A stretch of DNA of 64,000 bases. It comes from Campylorhamphus procurvoides (lineage: Eukaryota > Chordata > Aves > Passeriformes > Dendrocolaptidae). The notes under the pieces were generated by a model. The model was not told the DNA's origin and made no database searches. It saw only the letters and a list, made by a program, of their open reading frames with translations. The stretch lies in NCBI GenBank assembly GCA_013396655.1, contig WBMV01003161.1, forward strand, positions 1,547,562-1,611,561. Direction: 5' to 3'. This document shows positions 1-12,400 of this stretch, one piece after another; position 1 is the stretch's first letter; each line of letters opens with the position of its first letter. The translations under genes and the position numbers were made by a program.

Positions 1-291
1 CAAAATAAATAGTCAGTTTGAACATGCAATGAACTTATGGGCATGAAGATTGTCGTGAGAATAGATGTGGGCATGTTCATTTCTTTCTCTTGGGCAGAGT
101 CTGGGTGCATCCCTTTCAGCCTCAGGCCTTGCCCTCTCCGAAGGGACCAGAGAATATTTCTGTATAGAAATATAGTTTGTCTTACATGGCATAAATGTCC
201 TGTGTTAGCACAATGCTTTATATATTTCAAACTGATCGTGGACAGTACTGTGGGGGTAAAAAACTGAATAATATCTATTTTTTTTAAACAG
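1..291 (+). other. 3' end of the upstream PTPRG intron
   Basis: This stretch is noncoding and ends in a T-rich tract followed by AAACAG, a good splice acceptor for the exon starting at 292. A 76-codon open frame here (37-267) shows no similarity that I recognise and sits wholly in the intron. Nothing else is seen. Confidence 0.85.
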
Positions 292-400
292 AAGGCCATC
301 ATTAGCCATGTCTCACCTGACATCCTTTATCTGTTCAGAGTTCAAGCAGTTTGCCGAAATGAAATGCGTAGTGACTTTAGCCAGACTATGCTCTTTCAAG
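292..400 (+). CDS. PTPRG: PTPRG exon: C-terminal strands of the fibronectin type III domain
   Basis: This 109-nt exon starts in phase 0 and leaves one base for the next codon. It encodes [10 protein letters not shown] then [20 protein letters not shown], which is the F and G strand region of an FNIII fold; the Y-x-F-R-V-Q-A core is typical. In the family this domain follows the carbonic-anhydrase-like ligand-binding domain and lies outside the cell. The acceptor is a T-run plus AAACAG at 290-291; the donor is G|GTAAAA. Compared with the human protein as I remember it, the exon is nearly identical, with substitutions such as Asp to Glu in CRNEM. The earlier FNIII exons are upstream of the window. 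Confidence 0.95.
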
Positions 401-3400
401 GTAAAAAACCTACATACTTATATTAAACAATTTGTTTGATATCCTCTTTGCATGGTTCAATATGGTGTGAAATTATTTCAGAAGATGTTTGAATGCATGT
501 AGACAATGCAAATTTCATATTGTGGCTAGTGACTTCGTCTGAATCCTGTATCTAGTGATGAGAGTTTGCCTACATCTCTGCTGGCTTGTCAGGGTTTGTC
601 AGGTTTTAGGAGAATTCAGAGCTTTTCTTGGTACCAGTTTTCTCAAACAAATTTATCAGAGACTCCTTACAGATCAGAGGCAGAGCTATAGCAGAATGTG
701 ATCGGTGTCTGTTTTATGTAAGGAGGAAAGGAGATCACTCCTACCTTGACAACCACATGTGGAGACATTCAGGTTTTACCATGCACACAACCTCAGTGAT
801 TTCCAAAACATACATATTTAAAGAAAATGAAAAGAACTAGATGCTAAGCTGTCCTTTGTCATGAGTTTCCTTTTAAGTTTATTGGAGAAATGTGGTAGAG
901 CTGAGATCTGGTAGAAGAACTTGAAGTTTTTAGAGCTTTTTTAAGTGTTGAAGTTTTGCTTCTTCCTGGGAATTTATTACTACATTTTTTATTAAGTAGG
1001 GCAAAATTTACTGAGAACTTTCCCTCCACCTCCAGCTTATGGATACATAAATCCTGTAATGGGCAACGGAAGAATAAAACATGCATAGAGTTAAAAATTT
1101 AAACCTTTATGATGAAAAGAATTGTCACTTGGATCTGACGCATTATAGGGAACAAAATAATAGAGACATTTTGGAAAATGTGGGGGATTTAATCCTACTC
1201 TGTTAGCACTTAGTATCTGAAGGATATGAAGCTGTGGACACAGTTAACGTTCTATTGTGGTGTCCTGCCACAGTGTTAGCAGCATTGCAGGGAGAGCAGG
1301 GATCGGACAAGAAGTGTCCTGTCCAAGCCACATCTCGTATGTAGCTCTCTGTTCTTAGTACCTCAGCACAGTGTTTTGGACTTCACTTTAAGTGCCAGGC
1401 AGAAGTCAGAAACTGGTGTATTGCTGATTATGACCTCTTTCAGCCGATGACAGAATGGAAAAATTCTTTGAAATTTGACTGTGATACACAGTTAGGAGTT
1501 ACTGACAGCTTTGTTGGATACTCTTTGGGTACTGTAGCCCAGTTCTAGCCCACTATTCAAACCAGTGGAAGTTATACAGTCATCTGCAATGGGATTAGAT
1601 GATGTAATTCCTTCCATGTGTCCCCAAAAAGGAGCTGCTATTCCAGTCTCTGGCTGTACCCAAGAGCTAACCTAGAAAATTAATCCACGGTTGATTATGG
1701 TTGTAGTTGAGACAGATAGCAATAAATAAAGATAATATCATCATAAGGACAGAAAAAAATATTATCATCAGCTACTCTGGCTTTGTGTGTCAGTCAGGAT
1801 GTTTCATCCAGTTTGGGACTGCAGGAGAATGTGTTGTGTGACAGTGCACTTAAACCAGCATTGCCAGGTATGAGTAATTAAAGGCAAGCGAGTCTGTCCT
1901 TAGACACAAGCCCAAAGTAAGGTGAGTAATGCCAAAGGAGCTGAGTTGCTTTTGCTCCAAACTCAGACCTGCATCTGTATTGTGTAGTAGCACATTCAGC
2001 ACTTGTACTGCTGCCTCCCTTCCCAGCCCGCTGACACGCTGCTCTTCTTCCTCCCTCAGCTAACACCACTCGAATTTTCGAGGGGACCAGAATTGTGAAG
2101 ACAGGAGTGGTAAGTCGTGGCTTTGGGGAGAGGGGATTTGGGGACATTCCCACCAGGTGGCAGCACGGTGTTGGAAATCTGCGGCAGGACCCAGCTTTCC
2201 TGGGGAGGGGGGCTGTTCAGACCCACCACAGAAGGGTTTATAACATACAATATATTTCCAACATGAAATATTGGAAGAGTTTTGGTTTTCTAGCTTCATG
2301 CTCTGACAAGCTTTGACTACTGAAGGATTGAGTGTTAAAAAATCTCTCCAAATCTATATTCAATCCATTTACAGGGGATTTGTAATCTTAATGATGACTG
2401 TGAAAATAAATTTAATTTCTTTTATTAACTGTATGAAATATATGCACCAAGAGTAAGGCCTCACACACAAGATCTTTACTCTTCCAGTGCTCTAAGGATA
2501 CCTCTTACTGTGAATAAAGCCTTAACAATCTCTTTGTTTTAATTTTAATTCAGGTAAGACTGTACCAAGGCATTAGACCCAACTTTTGTGTTCCAGAATC
2601 AAAAATGTTGGTACATTTACAGTAAAACTGTTTCAGCTTTGGAAGCATCTTAGTAGTTTATTTAACATAAACTATCCATAACATAAATTTCTTCACATTC
2701 AGTTTACTGAATTGTTCAGTCAGATTTATGGACTGGATTCATGCTATTGAATTTACTCTAAGTACATTGCTTCTGGTTGTATTCTGTTCCAGTTTGATAT
2801 ACACCCTAGTAAGCAAATAACACATACAAAGCTTGCATTTGAATGATTAATGTTTGTTTAATGATGTATAGAGGTATTCTAGACATATAAAATCTGCTGT
2901 CAAATTTTAATACTCAGTCCAGCTTTGAGACTGTTCATGCCAGTGAAAAGCAAATCTCACTGTGCCATAGGGATTCACATTGATAAGTATCTGAAAGTTT
3001 AGATGCTTATTTAAAGTTTTGGCTTGAAATCTCTAAAGCACGGATTTTCATCTGAGATCTCAGGTTCTCTGTGATTGCAGCTGGTCAAAAATAATGTGAG
3101 AAAGCAGCCTTTCTTGGTTTGCTGCAGCATTTCAATTACATGGCCTGACCGAACCTGGGAGTTGCAGAGAGATGCATAAATACTGTTAAGTTATAAATTT
3201 CACTTTCAGAAATAAACATTTTACACTTTATTTTGAGCATTCATTAGCACCTATTTAACCCTTGTTTGTACTCATCTGGTGTGTACCTTTCCTGGCTTTC
3301 AAGCCAGTGATCCTTCTGGTGGTGAATTCAGTAACGTGAGACATTTTTCAGTAAATCAGGGAGGGTGGTCAGATTGCCTGGGCAGAACTGCTCACTCAGC

Positions 3401-6400
3401 TCTTCCACAGAATTATTCCTTGTCTTTAGTCAGTTCAATTCAGTGTCTTTTTCCCCCATGTCATTCAGGAAGGGGAATGACTAGTTCTTTATGTATAGAC
3501 CAAGTTTTAGTTCTTTATGGATATACCAAGGGGTTTTATTTCCAGGAGAGCACACACGTGTGCAAGCATGTGTGCAATTGGTTGGCATTAGAATAACAGT
3601 GGCACAGGATGCAAAGTCCATAGTGCAATCCCTGCTTCCTCTCAGCTCCCTGGGGGGAATGGGCAGCGTCAGCCCTGGCTTTGGGTCACTGATGGTGGCC
3701 AGGGAGAGCCCTGTGGATGTGGAAGACTGAGCCTATACATGAATGTCACTGGCTGGTGGTCCTGGCAGAGGTAGTGGTGTCTTGCTGAAGGGCTCCAGAT
3801 GCTTGCCAAGTCCTTCATGAGTGCCCAGCTGGCCGTGCTGCAGGTCTTCTCTAACAAGAGCAATACCTCACTGCAGCACCAATCCTTAGGAGAATGATGC
3901 TGGTGGGTAAATTAAGGAAATAAAAATAGTACTATTTGAGGGCCTCACAATGTGCGTGGGAAGAGCCAGAGTTCCTTGTCAGAACAGACCCACCAGCCAT
4001 GGATGCTCACGTTGGCAGCACAGCCATTATTTTGGGACAGTCCTTATGTAACACTGTATTTTTACACTTCTGAATTCTGAGGACTAAAGCACTGTGAGTA
4101 ATGCAGCTAAACTCATTAAACTCCTTTACATTCTCCTCACCCCTGAGAGGAAATGTTACTCACAAGTCAGTGGTGACGTGGGTGGAGAAGGTCCCGATGT
4201 AAAATGAAGATAAGGATAAAGAGACTTTTGATGATGATGTGGTGGGTGCAGGGAGGTTTCTTCCCATCGTGGTTTGCTGGTAGCTCTGTGGCTTGTGCTG
4301 TCCTGGCTCAGCCCCGCATCCAGCTGGTGTGAGTCTTGGCTTTATGAGAGCAACCAGAATAGCACGTGTGTGGAAAGGGAGGGAAAAGCACAAGAAAAAG
4401 GTAGCATGGTGGGCCCCTGCTGATGCTCTCTCCTGTGTTTTCTTCCCCTCTGCCCCCTCAAGCCCACAGCATCTCCTGCCTCCTCAGCCGACATGGCTCC
4501 CATCAGCTCCGGCTCCTCCACCTGGACCTCCTCGGGGCTGCCCTTCTCCTTCGTGTCCATGGCCACGGGGATGGGGCCGTCCTCCAGCGGCAGCCAGGCC
4601 ACTGTGGCCTCGGTAGTGACCAGCACCTTGCTGGCAGGGCTGGGCTTCAGCGGGGGCGGCATCTCCTCCTTCCCCAGCAGCGTGTGGCCCCCCCGGCCGC
4701 CCGCCGCGGCCACCCCCGGCAAACAGGCGGCTCGGACAGTCGTGGCCACCACCGAGGCCGCCGCCGCCTCGCCGGGGCCCGAGCGGGACTCGGCGCTGAC
4801 CAAGGACGGCGAGGGCGCCGAGGAGGGCGAGAAGGACGAGAAGAGCGAAAGCGAGGATGGGGAGCGGGAGCACGAGGAAGAGGAAGAAAAGGATGCCGAG
4901 AAGAAGGGGAAAAGCAGGGCGACGGCAGCCGCAGAGGCACGCAATAGCACAGAGCCCAGCGTGGCCGTGGCTTCGCCCAACCGGACTGCTGAGGAAGAAG
5001 GAAATAAAACCATATCGGGTGAAGAGCCAAACCAAAACGTTGCCCCCACGACTGGGAGTCCCGAGGAGGAGAGCTTTGATGAAGCCAACACTCAGCCCCA
5101 GCCACTCCCTTCCACCCAAGTGCCGCCAGCGTTCACTGACGAACTGTACCTGGACAAGATCCCAAGAAGACCAGAGACTACAAGAAAACCTCTTCTGAAG
5201 GAGGACAGGTTTCCAGAGGAACACCCCTCAGATAACAAATTCATCACCATTAATCCAGGTGAGTGACCTTGTGGAAAACTGGTTTTGCCAGCATAAAAGT
5301 GCTGGAAAATGACACAATCCCAAATTCCTCACTGATTTCCAGTAGACAAAACATTTTTTTGGTGTCTGACTTCATTGATGGGCAGGTTTTCATAGGACTC
5401 AACCCACAGATTGTTACAAGGGGGGAGCAGAGGGGGAAGGAACATCCTTTTCTTTTACTGGGACAGATTTATGGTCCTTATAACTTACTAGAAAGAAAAT
5501 TTGGGAAAACATTAATGCCCAACATGTTGCATCAAGAATTTTGTTTAAATGAAAAAGAGAGGGGAATGCAGCAAAGTGTAACTGTGAAATCAATTTGGAA
5601 GAGTGGCTGCTGTGCCGAACTGGTGTTTCATGGGAAGTTTGCTATATATGCTGCAATCTATTTTATTTGATCTGCAGGATTCTCCCTGGTTGGGCTTTGA
5701 GATATTCCCCCAAACATGGGATCGTTGCTGGTTTATTTCTCACCACAAAACCTACATGCTCTGATCTTCCAAAACAAGACACCTTCTGCAAGAGAGTTAC
5801 CTTCTTTTTTTTATCCTGTGGGAAGGAAAAATCTTAGCCAGGCAGAGTTCATGTATTTTCTGTTTGTCCTGATGAGAATTAGCAGTGCTCCTGTACACAC
5901 CAACTCTGGGTGGATGTACCAGCTCCACAGTGTGTACACAGCAAATACAGCCTTTTGGAAGCCTGCCCAGGTGATCTGCATGTGCACCAAGCCCAGCGTG
6001 GTCAGGTTTGCTGCACATGCAAACAGGTACCTCACAGTGCTGTCAGTGCACCATGTGGAATGTCCACACATGTTTCTGGCTGGGGAGCTCCAGGCACTGG
6101 TGAGGAAAACTGCGAGGAACAAATGGAGTACACGTGTGTGGATTTATTTGCAGGGTAAGGACTGGGATTTGGATACAGTGATGGGTTTATATGAGTGATT
6201 ATGTGTATTACCACAGCATTTATAAGATAGTGCACTGTTTTTTGTTCAGCGTGGAGGTTTTTACTGTTATTGTTTATTTTGCTAATCTCAGAGTGTTTTG
6301 TAATTTACTTTTTCTATCAAAGCTGCTCCAGAGTACTGTGAAAAAACCTTACATATTTATTTTTCCCCACACTGATAAACAGAAAAATGCAGACATTGTG

Positions 6401-9400
6401 CACTCAGTTATAGCTTGGAAGCAATTTAAAAAACAAAGCTAAATCCAGTCTTTAATAAAATTTGTTACAGAAATGCTGACCTGACTGTAATGCTGTGAAT
6501 CATAACTGTTCTGTAAGAGATCAGATTAACAATGCAGAAGACAAGAATGTACACCAGATTATGCTGAGTTTTTTCAAATACAGTTTTTCTTACTCCTCAA
6601 CTGGAAATCTTCGAAGTCCAGTGCTCCCACTGAATATGGTCTGAGATGCCTGTCAGGAAGCTTTCAACGTGCCACTTGCCCTAATCACCTTTCTGTCAGG
6701 AAGGAGGGAACTTGGCAGTGTTAGGAGTAAGCACTCAGCACCAGTTAGGTTCAAAGCCCAGCAATTCAATCTGCCTGGGTAAACCTGCCTCTGAAATAGT
6801 TGCATTTGGTTCTTCGTACCTTTGCCTTCTCTGTTTCTCATGTTCCAGTTTCTTGTATGGTCCAAGTACAATGTCCCTTATATAAGACCTAGAAAGGGCC
6901 TCATGGCTTATTTTCAGCCTAAAATATTGGAAGAAAGATGAGTAGTTGGTCTTAATTCTTAGGTTGTGACAAGGAGGTTGTCATTAATTCCATAGTGAAG
7001 TTAAGATGAGAAATCTTAATGAGATGAGGAAATATTTTTAATATTGCTAAGAAATACTCATTAGTTATTTTGAATTGTATCTCCTTAGTCTGTCTCCTTT
7101 TAGCATGCCAAGAACTATCATTGAAAGTGGTTCAGTACAGCTTTGCCTCCTACTAGAGAGCCTCTTTTAGAGCTCTGCTCAGTTCCAGGCTTGAAGGCTT
7201 GAAGTCACTCTGCCTGAAGACTGCAGCAAAGACAATCAGTATTGAAAGTACTCTGCAAATTAGGTTTTTACTACTTATATGTGGAGGGAGGATAACTTAC
7301 TATGATCACTGAGTCTTAAAAAAGTGGCTTCCATATGTAGGAAACTATCTAAAATAACCAGCACATGTTAGATGGGGGAAAAGATAAGTGAGAGTTGCCT
7401 GTTTCCCCAAAATTAACCTTAGTTAAATCAAAGTTAGACCTCTGGTGACCTACCTGAGATGAGAAGAGGGAGCTGCATTATTTTTCTGCTTCCCAGACAA
7501 GCCTCTCCCAGATCCCTCCATGTCCTGAAGAGGACACTCAATAGCAAAAAAGCTGGGAATGGCTATTCAGAGATGAAGAGGGGCCCATTTGTGCCATTTT
7601 CTTGCAGTAGTGGTTCATTCCCTGTCCATGACCTCCAGGTGGAAGAAGTTAGGCTGGTTACAAACCTGGTGAGTCCCTGTCCAGACATTGGGAAAGTCTA
7701 GTTTTTAGTGAGAACATTTTGAGGTGTTTCTTACTGGCTTTGGGATGGAGACTTTCAATCTGAATCTCTTTTTACCAGGGGTAAGAACCTTGTCCTTCAA
7801 AGTTTCTCCAGGCAAATCCTTCTTTGCTTTTCGTCTTAAGCCACCAGACTTCGATAGCTGAGGTCTAACTAGCCTGGAATTTGCCCAAATATTTAATTAG
7901 TGCTCCCCATTTGAGAAGACACTTAGGAATGCGGGAGAAGGAGCTTTCTTCCAGGTTTGATCTAGGTTACCAAAGACACAGGCTGCTAAATTAGACTAGC
8001 AAAAAGCCCAGGACTAGTTGATTCAGCCCAATTGTTTTCCACAGTAGTAGGGAAATTTGCAATTCAGACAGACAGACCTGGCCCAGCTCATGCCAGGAAT
8101 TGAGTTCAGTGAAACTCCAGCCATAGTAAGAGCTTGTCCTATGAGAAAGGGCCTTAAAGGTTTTCCTTTTCCTTAAAGGTAACCCTGAAATTAAAACAAT
8201 AAGTAAAGCTAAGGGGGCATTGCCAGAAGTATTTGAAAGGATTCTTGAGCATCAGGACAGGTAAGAGTGTGAATGCCACTTCCCAAGTGAGCAGAAAGCA
8301 CCCTTGCAGTTTACTGTGTCCCATTGTGAGGGCAGAAACATTTTCAGATGCATCTTTTCTCATGGAAAAGCAAGTTTTGAAAAGCTGTCAAGGTTTCAAA
8401 ACTGTTTTTGTGAGTAGAAAGTTTAATCATTTTAAAGAGTAGAAAATTGTTTCATAACAATGTACACTTGTAAAATTAATTATATAGCATCAAATTAGCA
8501 GTTGTAAGGAGATAACTGAACGGGGAAGTACTCATGAGTGTGGATGATTAGAGGAGAACAGGGAACTCATGAGAAATTACAGGGAAAGTGCGAGGCTAAT
8601 TAGTACAGCAAGGCTCATTTTCTTTTAGTGCTTATTTCACACGCACATACACACACACCTCTCCTGAGGCCATGTCATTATTTTCCAAATGTCATTGGCC
8701 TCTTCTTCTCTGGTGGTATCGGCCAACGCTAATGATTTGCTTCTGTCACAGAATGCTTGCTTGCATTCTCCTCTTTCATTTTCCTGATCGTCCTTTTCTC
8801 AGTTTTGGTGCCCACATTAGACTAATTGTACCTTTGATCTGCAACTGTTACACACACAGCTGCTCAGCATTGTCCCTGACTCTGAAACCTGAAAATTAGA
8901 AAAACGGCAATTAGGATGATACTCTACCAAGAAAGAAGGTGTGGAGGGAGGGGAAGAGAGGAAATAAATGAGGGAAAAAAATGAAAACCAGGATGATTTG
9001 GTTTCATAGGGGGAGAACAGATATGATCCCATGGAATTTTGCTTGGTTGTGCTGGACAGTTAAACAAATCCTTTGTTTTTGACAGGAGATAACAACGGGG
9101 CTGTTGTGGGCAAAGTAATAGTTGTCCAGTTGGGATGTTTGCCTGAGTGATGAGGACTGAGAACAGAAACATGCGTTTGGCTCTTCATCCAAATTTCATC
9201 CACGTCTTCCCATCCCTCAGTCCTCACCCACTTCTGAGTTCTCCCACAAGGGGGCTTTGTAGAGACAGAGATGCTGGGTAGGGTTAAATTTCAAGCATGA
9301 TGTGTGCCTTTAACAGAGACTGAATTTTGGTTTTTAGAGCAGTCTTTGCCAGGTCTGAGGTTACAAAAGCCTTTTGGGAATAACCTCATTAAGATAATTA

Positions 9401-12400
9401 AACGTCTGTGTAATTCTTTCTTCTTCATACACAGCAAGGAATATTAAGCTGTATTTTCATGTAGCACTTGAGCCATTTTCAGATAGGATCACAGAATGGA
9501 TAAGGTTAGAAGGAACCACTGTGGTCAGCTAGTCCAGCCTCACTGCTCGGGAAGGGAGCACATTACTCAGGATTGTGTCCAGACAGCTTTTAAATATCTT
9601 CAGAGATTTACATGGCAGCTTACAGGAGGAAACAGCAGAATGGCGTGAAAATAAAAGAATTGAATTATTTGATGTCTGCAAACTATGAATTTCAGATATA
9701 GGATTAAATATGATTGGCATCTGTTTACAAAGCAGTGAGAGGCCATGCTTAGCTGTGCACAGCCTGTAAGTCTATGTAAGACCATGGCAGGAATGCATTT
9801 AAAGAAATAGGAAAAAAATAGCTGCACAATGACATGAGTTTGTATCAAAGGTAATACATTTTTTAAAAGCATGGGTTTGCCTTTTTATTATTTAATAATA
9901 TGGCTGACACTATCTTCCAGAATTAATACCTTTATATAAGTCCATAATTTCATTTACTTAAAGGAAAGGTGAGCAAGTTGACTGTCTTTTAAGAGGCCAG
10001 GTGGTCTGAGGCAGTTCATCAGCAGGGCTTTTCTTTGGCTAATGGTATCTGTAATGGTACAACAAACAGAACTTTGTCCTGGCACTTTGTGCAATGATGA
10101 GGCATGATAAACGTAGATAGGTGATATAGTAGAGCTACAGTTGCTTATTATAGCAGGCAGTGTTACTTAAGGGAAATAAGCATGTGTCTTTTCACAGGAA
10201 TCAATTACCAAGAACATGCAGGGAAAAGGGTACATTTCACAAGTTGTAGAATGCGTCTTTCCTACCTTGACCTTTGTGCAAGAGCTGCACTACCAGGGCC
10301 TCCCTCGCTGCCTGACACCATCTAATGCTCCCTGTGCCAGGGTTTGTCCACCCAGAGCCTGGGTGGAACTGCTGAATGGGTGGTTCACACAAGGTATGGA
10401 TTTTTCCAGACGCAAGAGTAGATTTAGCAGTGTCAGGGCTTGTATCATGTGGGACCTCCTGAAACAGATATGCTGTAATAATTTTTATTCCTTCCTACTG
10501 GGATGAATTCCAAGCCAGTAAAAGGCAAACTGAATTAATTCAACGAAGGCATATGCCACTGGAAACTGTTTACATTTCCTAGCAAAAATGGAGTTTCCTA
10601 GTCCGTTTTTTAAGCTTACCAGCACTACCACCAAGTACAGCTTCCAGTGGGCACCATTACAAGGACATGCTGTTGACAGTACCAAGGCTCGATATTCTTG
10701 CTTTGGAAAAGGGTGGAATGGTGACTATTTTTTTCACTCTATAATTTTTTGTTATGTAGAAGAACAGGAAACTGTAAAGGCCCAGATCTGTCTTACTGTG
10801 TGTTTTCAGTAACTCTTTTTCCAAGTTATCCAGCGTGCTGGCTTTTCTCAGGCTTTTCTGCCATGACACTCGAGACAGGCACCAGCTCTCCAGCTGCACT
10901 GCTGTACCTGTGACTCCAGCTGCCATTCTTGTACAATTTTTATGGGCACTGGTTTTTTGAAGCTCTCTCAAGACATTATTTAAGCAATGGAAAACACCTA
11001 AGACTTTTACTTCGAAGGCAGGAGAGGAACTGTGTCTTTTTTTTTGTGAAGCACATCACTGCTTGGGCATTCCCAACCGGAATTTCAGGGCCAGCCATCA
11101 GCATGCAGGAATGGCATTTGCTATTCTGGCACTCAGCATACTGAGCACTTCCTTATCCTCACATCTGTGGTACTGGGAGTTGGCAGGGGCAGATAAGTGT
11201 GTTCTCCACAGTAGACTGAGTACGAGGAGCATCGTGAGCACTGCAGAATTTAATAGTGTGCACTGGGACTCCAGCCCATGCTGTGCTTACAGTGGAATTT
11301 AATTTTCTTCCCATGCAAACAGAAACAAATGTTTTTGTGTTGGAAGATGTGGAGATGAAACTAAACAGAACACTGTCCTTGGAGAGAACTGAAGCAGCAC
11401 CCTAGTGGATGTGAGGTGGTGGAACTATTTGGCTCTCCTACGAAGTTTTATTACATCACATGTTTTTTTCCTTTGTCCCTTTTACCATTCTGGTTAATAA
11501 GACTTACCTCACCCCCTTCCTTTTTTCATGCTGATAAATGATTTGAAATGCGGTGATAAAAACTGATGCCTCAAGACTTATGATTTTGTAAGTTTGGCAA
11601 ATACAGAGAATAAGCCCTTGCTCTGATTTTGGTGGTGTTCTTTTCCTCACTCCTTCTAGTCAAGGAAATCAAAGATGTTCAATCAAAGTGCACATTCAGT
11701 TCCCCCAAACACCCCTCTGATTAGCACCTCATTTAGGCTGCTTACTAAAGGGCATTACCTCTATCAGCCTACTTCTTAAAGCTAGAAAGATTTCTTGTTG
11801 GGCTTGCAGCAGCCTGCAGCCTTGCTCTGTTTTCAGCAGTCAGGCAAAAGCATTTACAATTAACCTTTACTTCCACGTTAGTTGAATTTTACTCCTGCCT
11901 ACCGAGGAGTATAATCTAAATGCTATTAAAATAGAGTATGACTTCATATTATGTGACATCTGGTGACTTCCAATTATCTGTGTTTTGCCTGCCTATGGTG
12001 AAAAGGCAATTACGTTCTTCTGGTAGGATTTGCAGCAGTTTCAGAAGATATGATAATACAATACTGGACAAGGACAAGGATCACATTGGTAAAGGAAGAC
12101 TCACATAGGCTAAAAACTAGAAGTCAAGTGTGCATGTTTCCATCCTCAAAATCTGAAGCTGTTTATACTAATCCTTTCCCATTACGTCCTGTTGGCAGGT
12201 ATTGATCAGCTACTGACTGTTTGTTAGGAAACATGAATAAGATATGGAATCTGCTTCTGTATTTTTCTTTTACATTCTGTCTAAACCAATTTATTCATCA
12301 AGTTTACATGAATTTGCACAAATTAGGTGTCTTTTGAAATACATTGGTAACAGTGACTGTGCTCATTGGCTCCAGTACTTGCAGAATCTGTAGATATTCA

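Noticed and set aside
4493..4495. ATG as a possible translation start of a shorter protein
   Set aside because: It is internal to an exon that reads through in frame from 4463 and joins the upstream FNIII exons; no signal peptide follows.
4342..5224. Antisense open frames of about 250 codons over the stalk exon (4342-5091 and 4484-5224, minus)
   Set aside because: They are shadows of the GC-rich coding strand, have low-complexity Ser/Pro/Gly products, and no promoter, motif or splice support.
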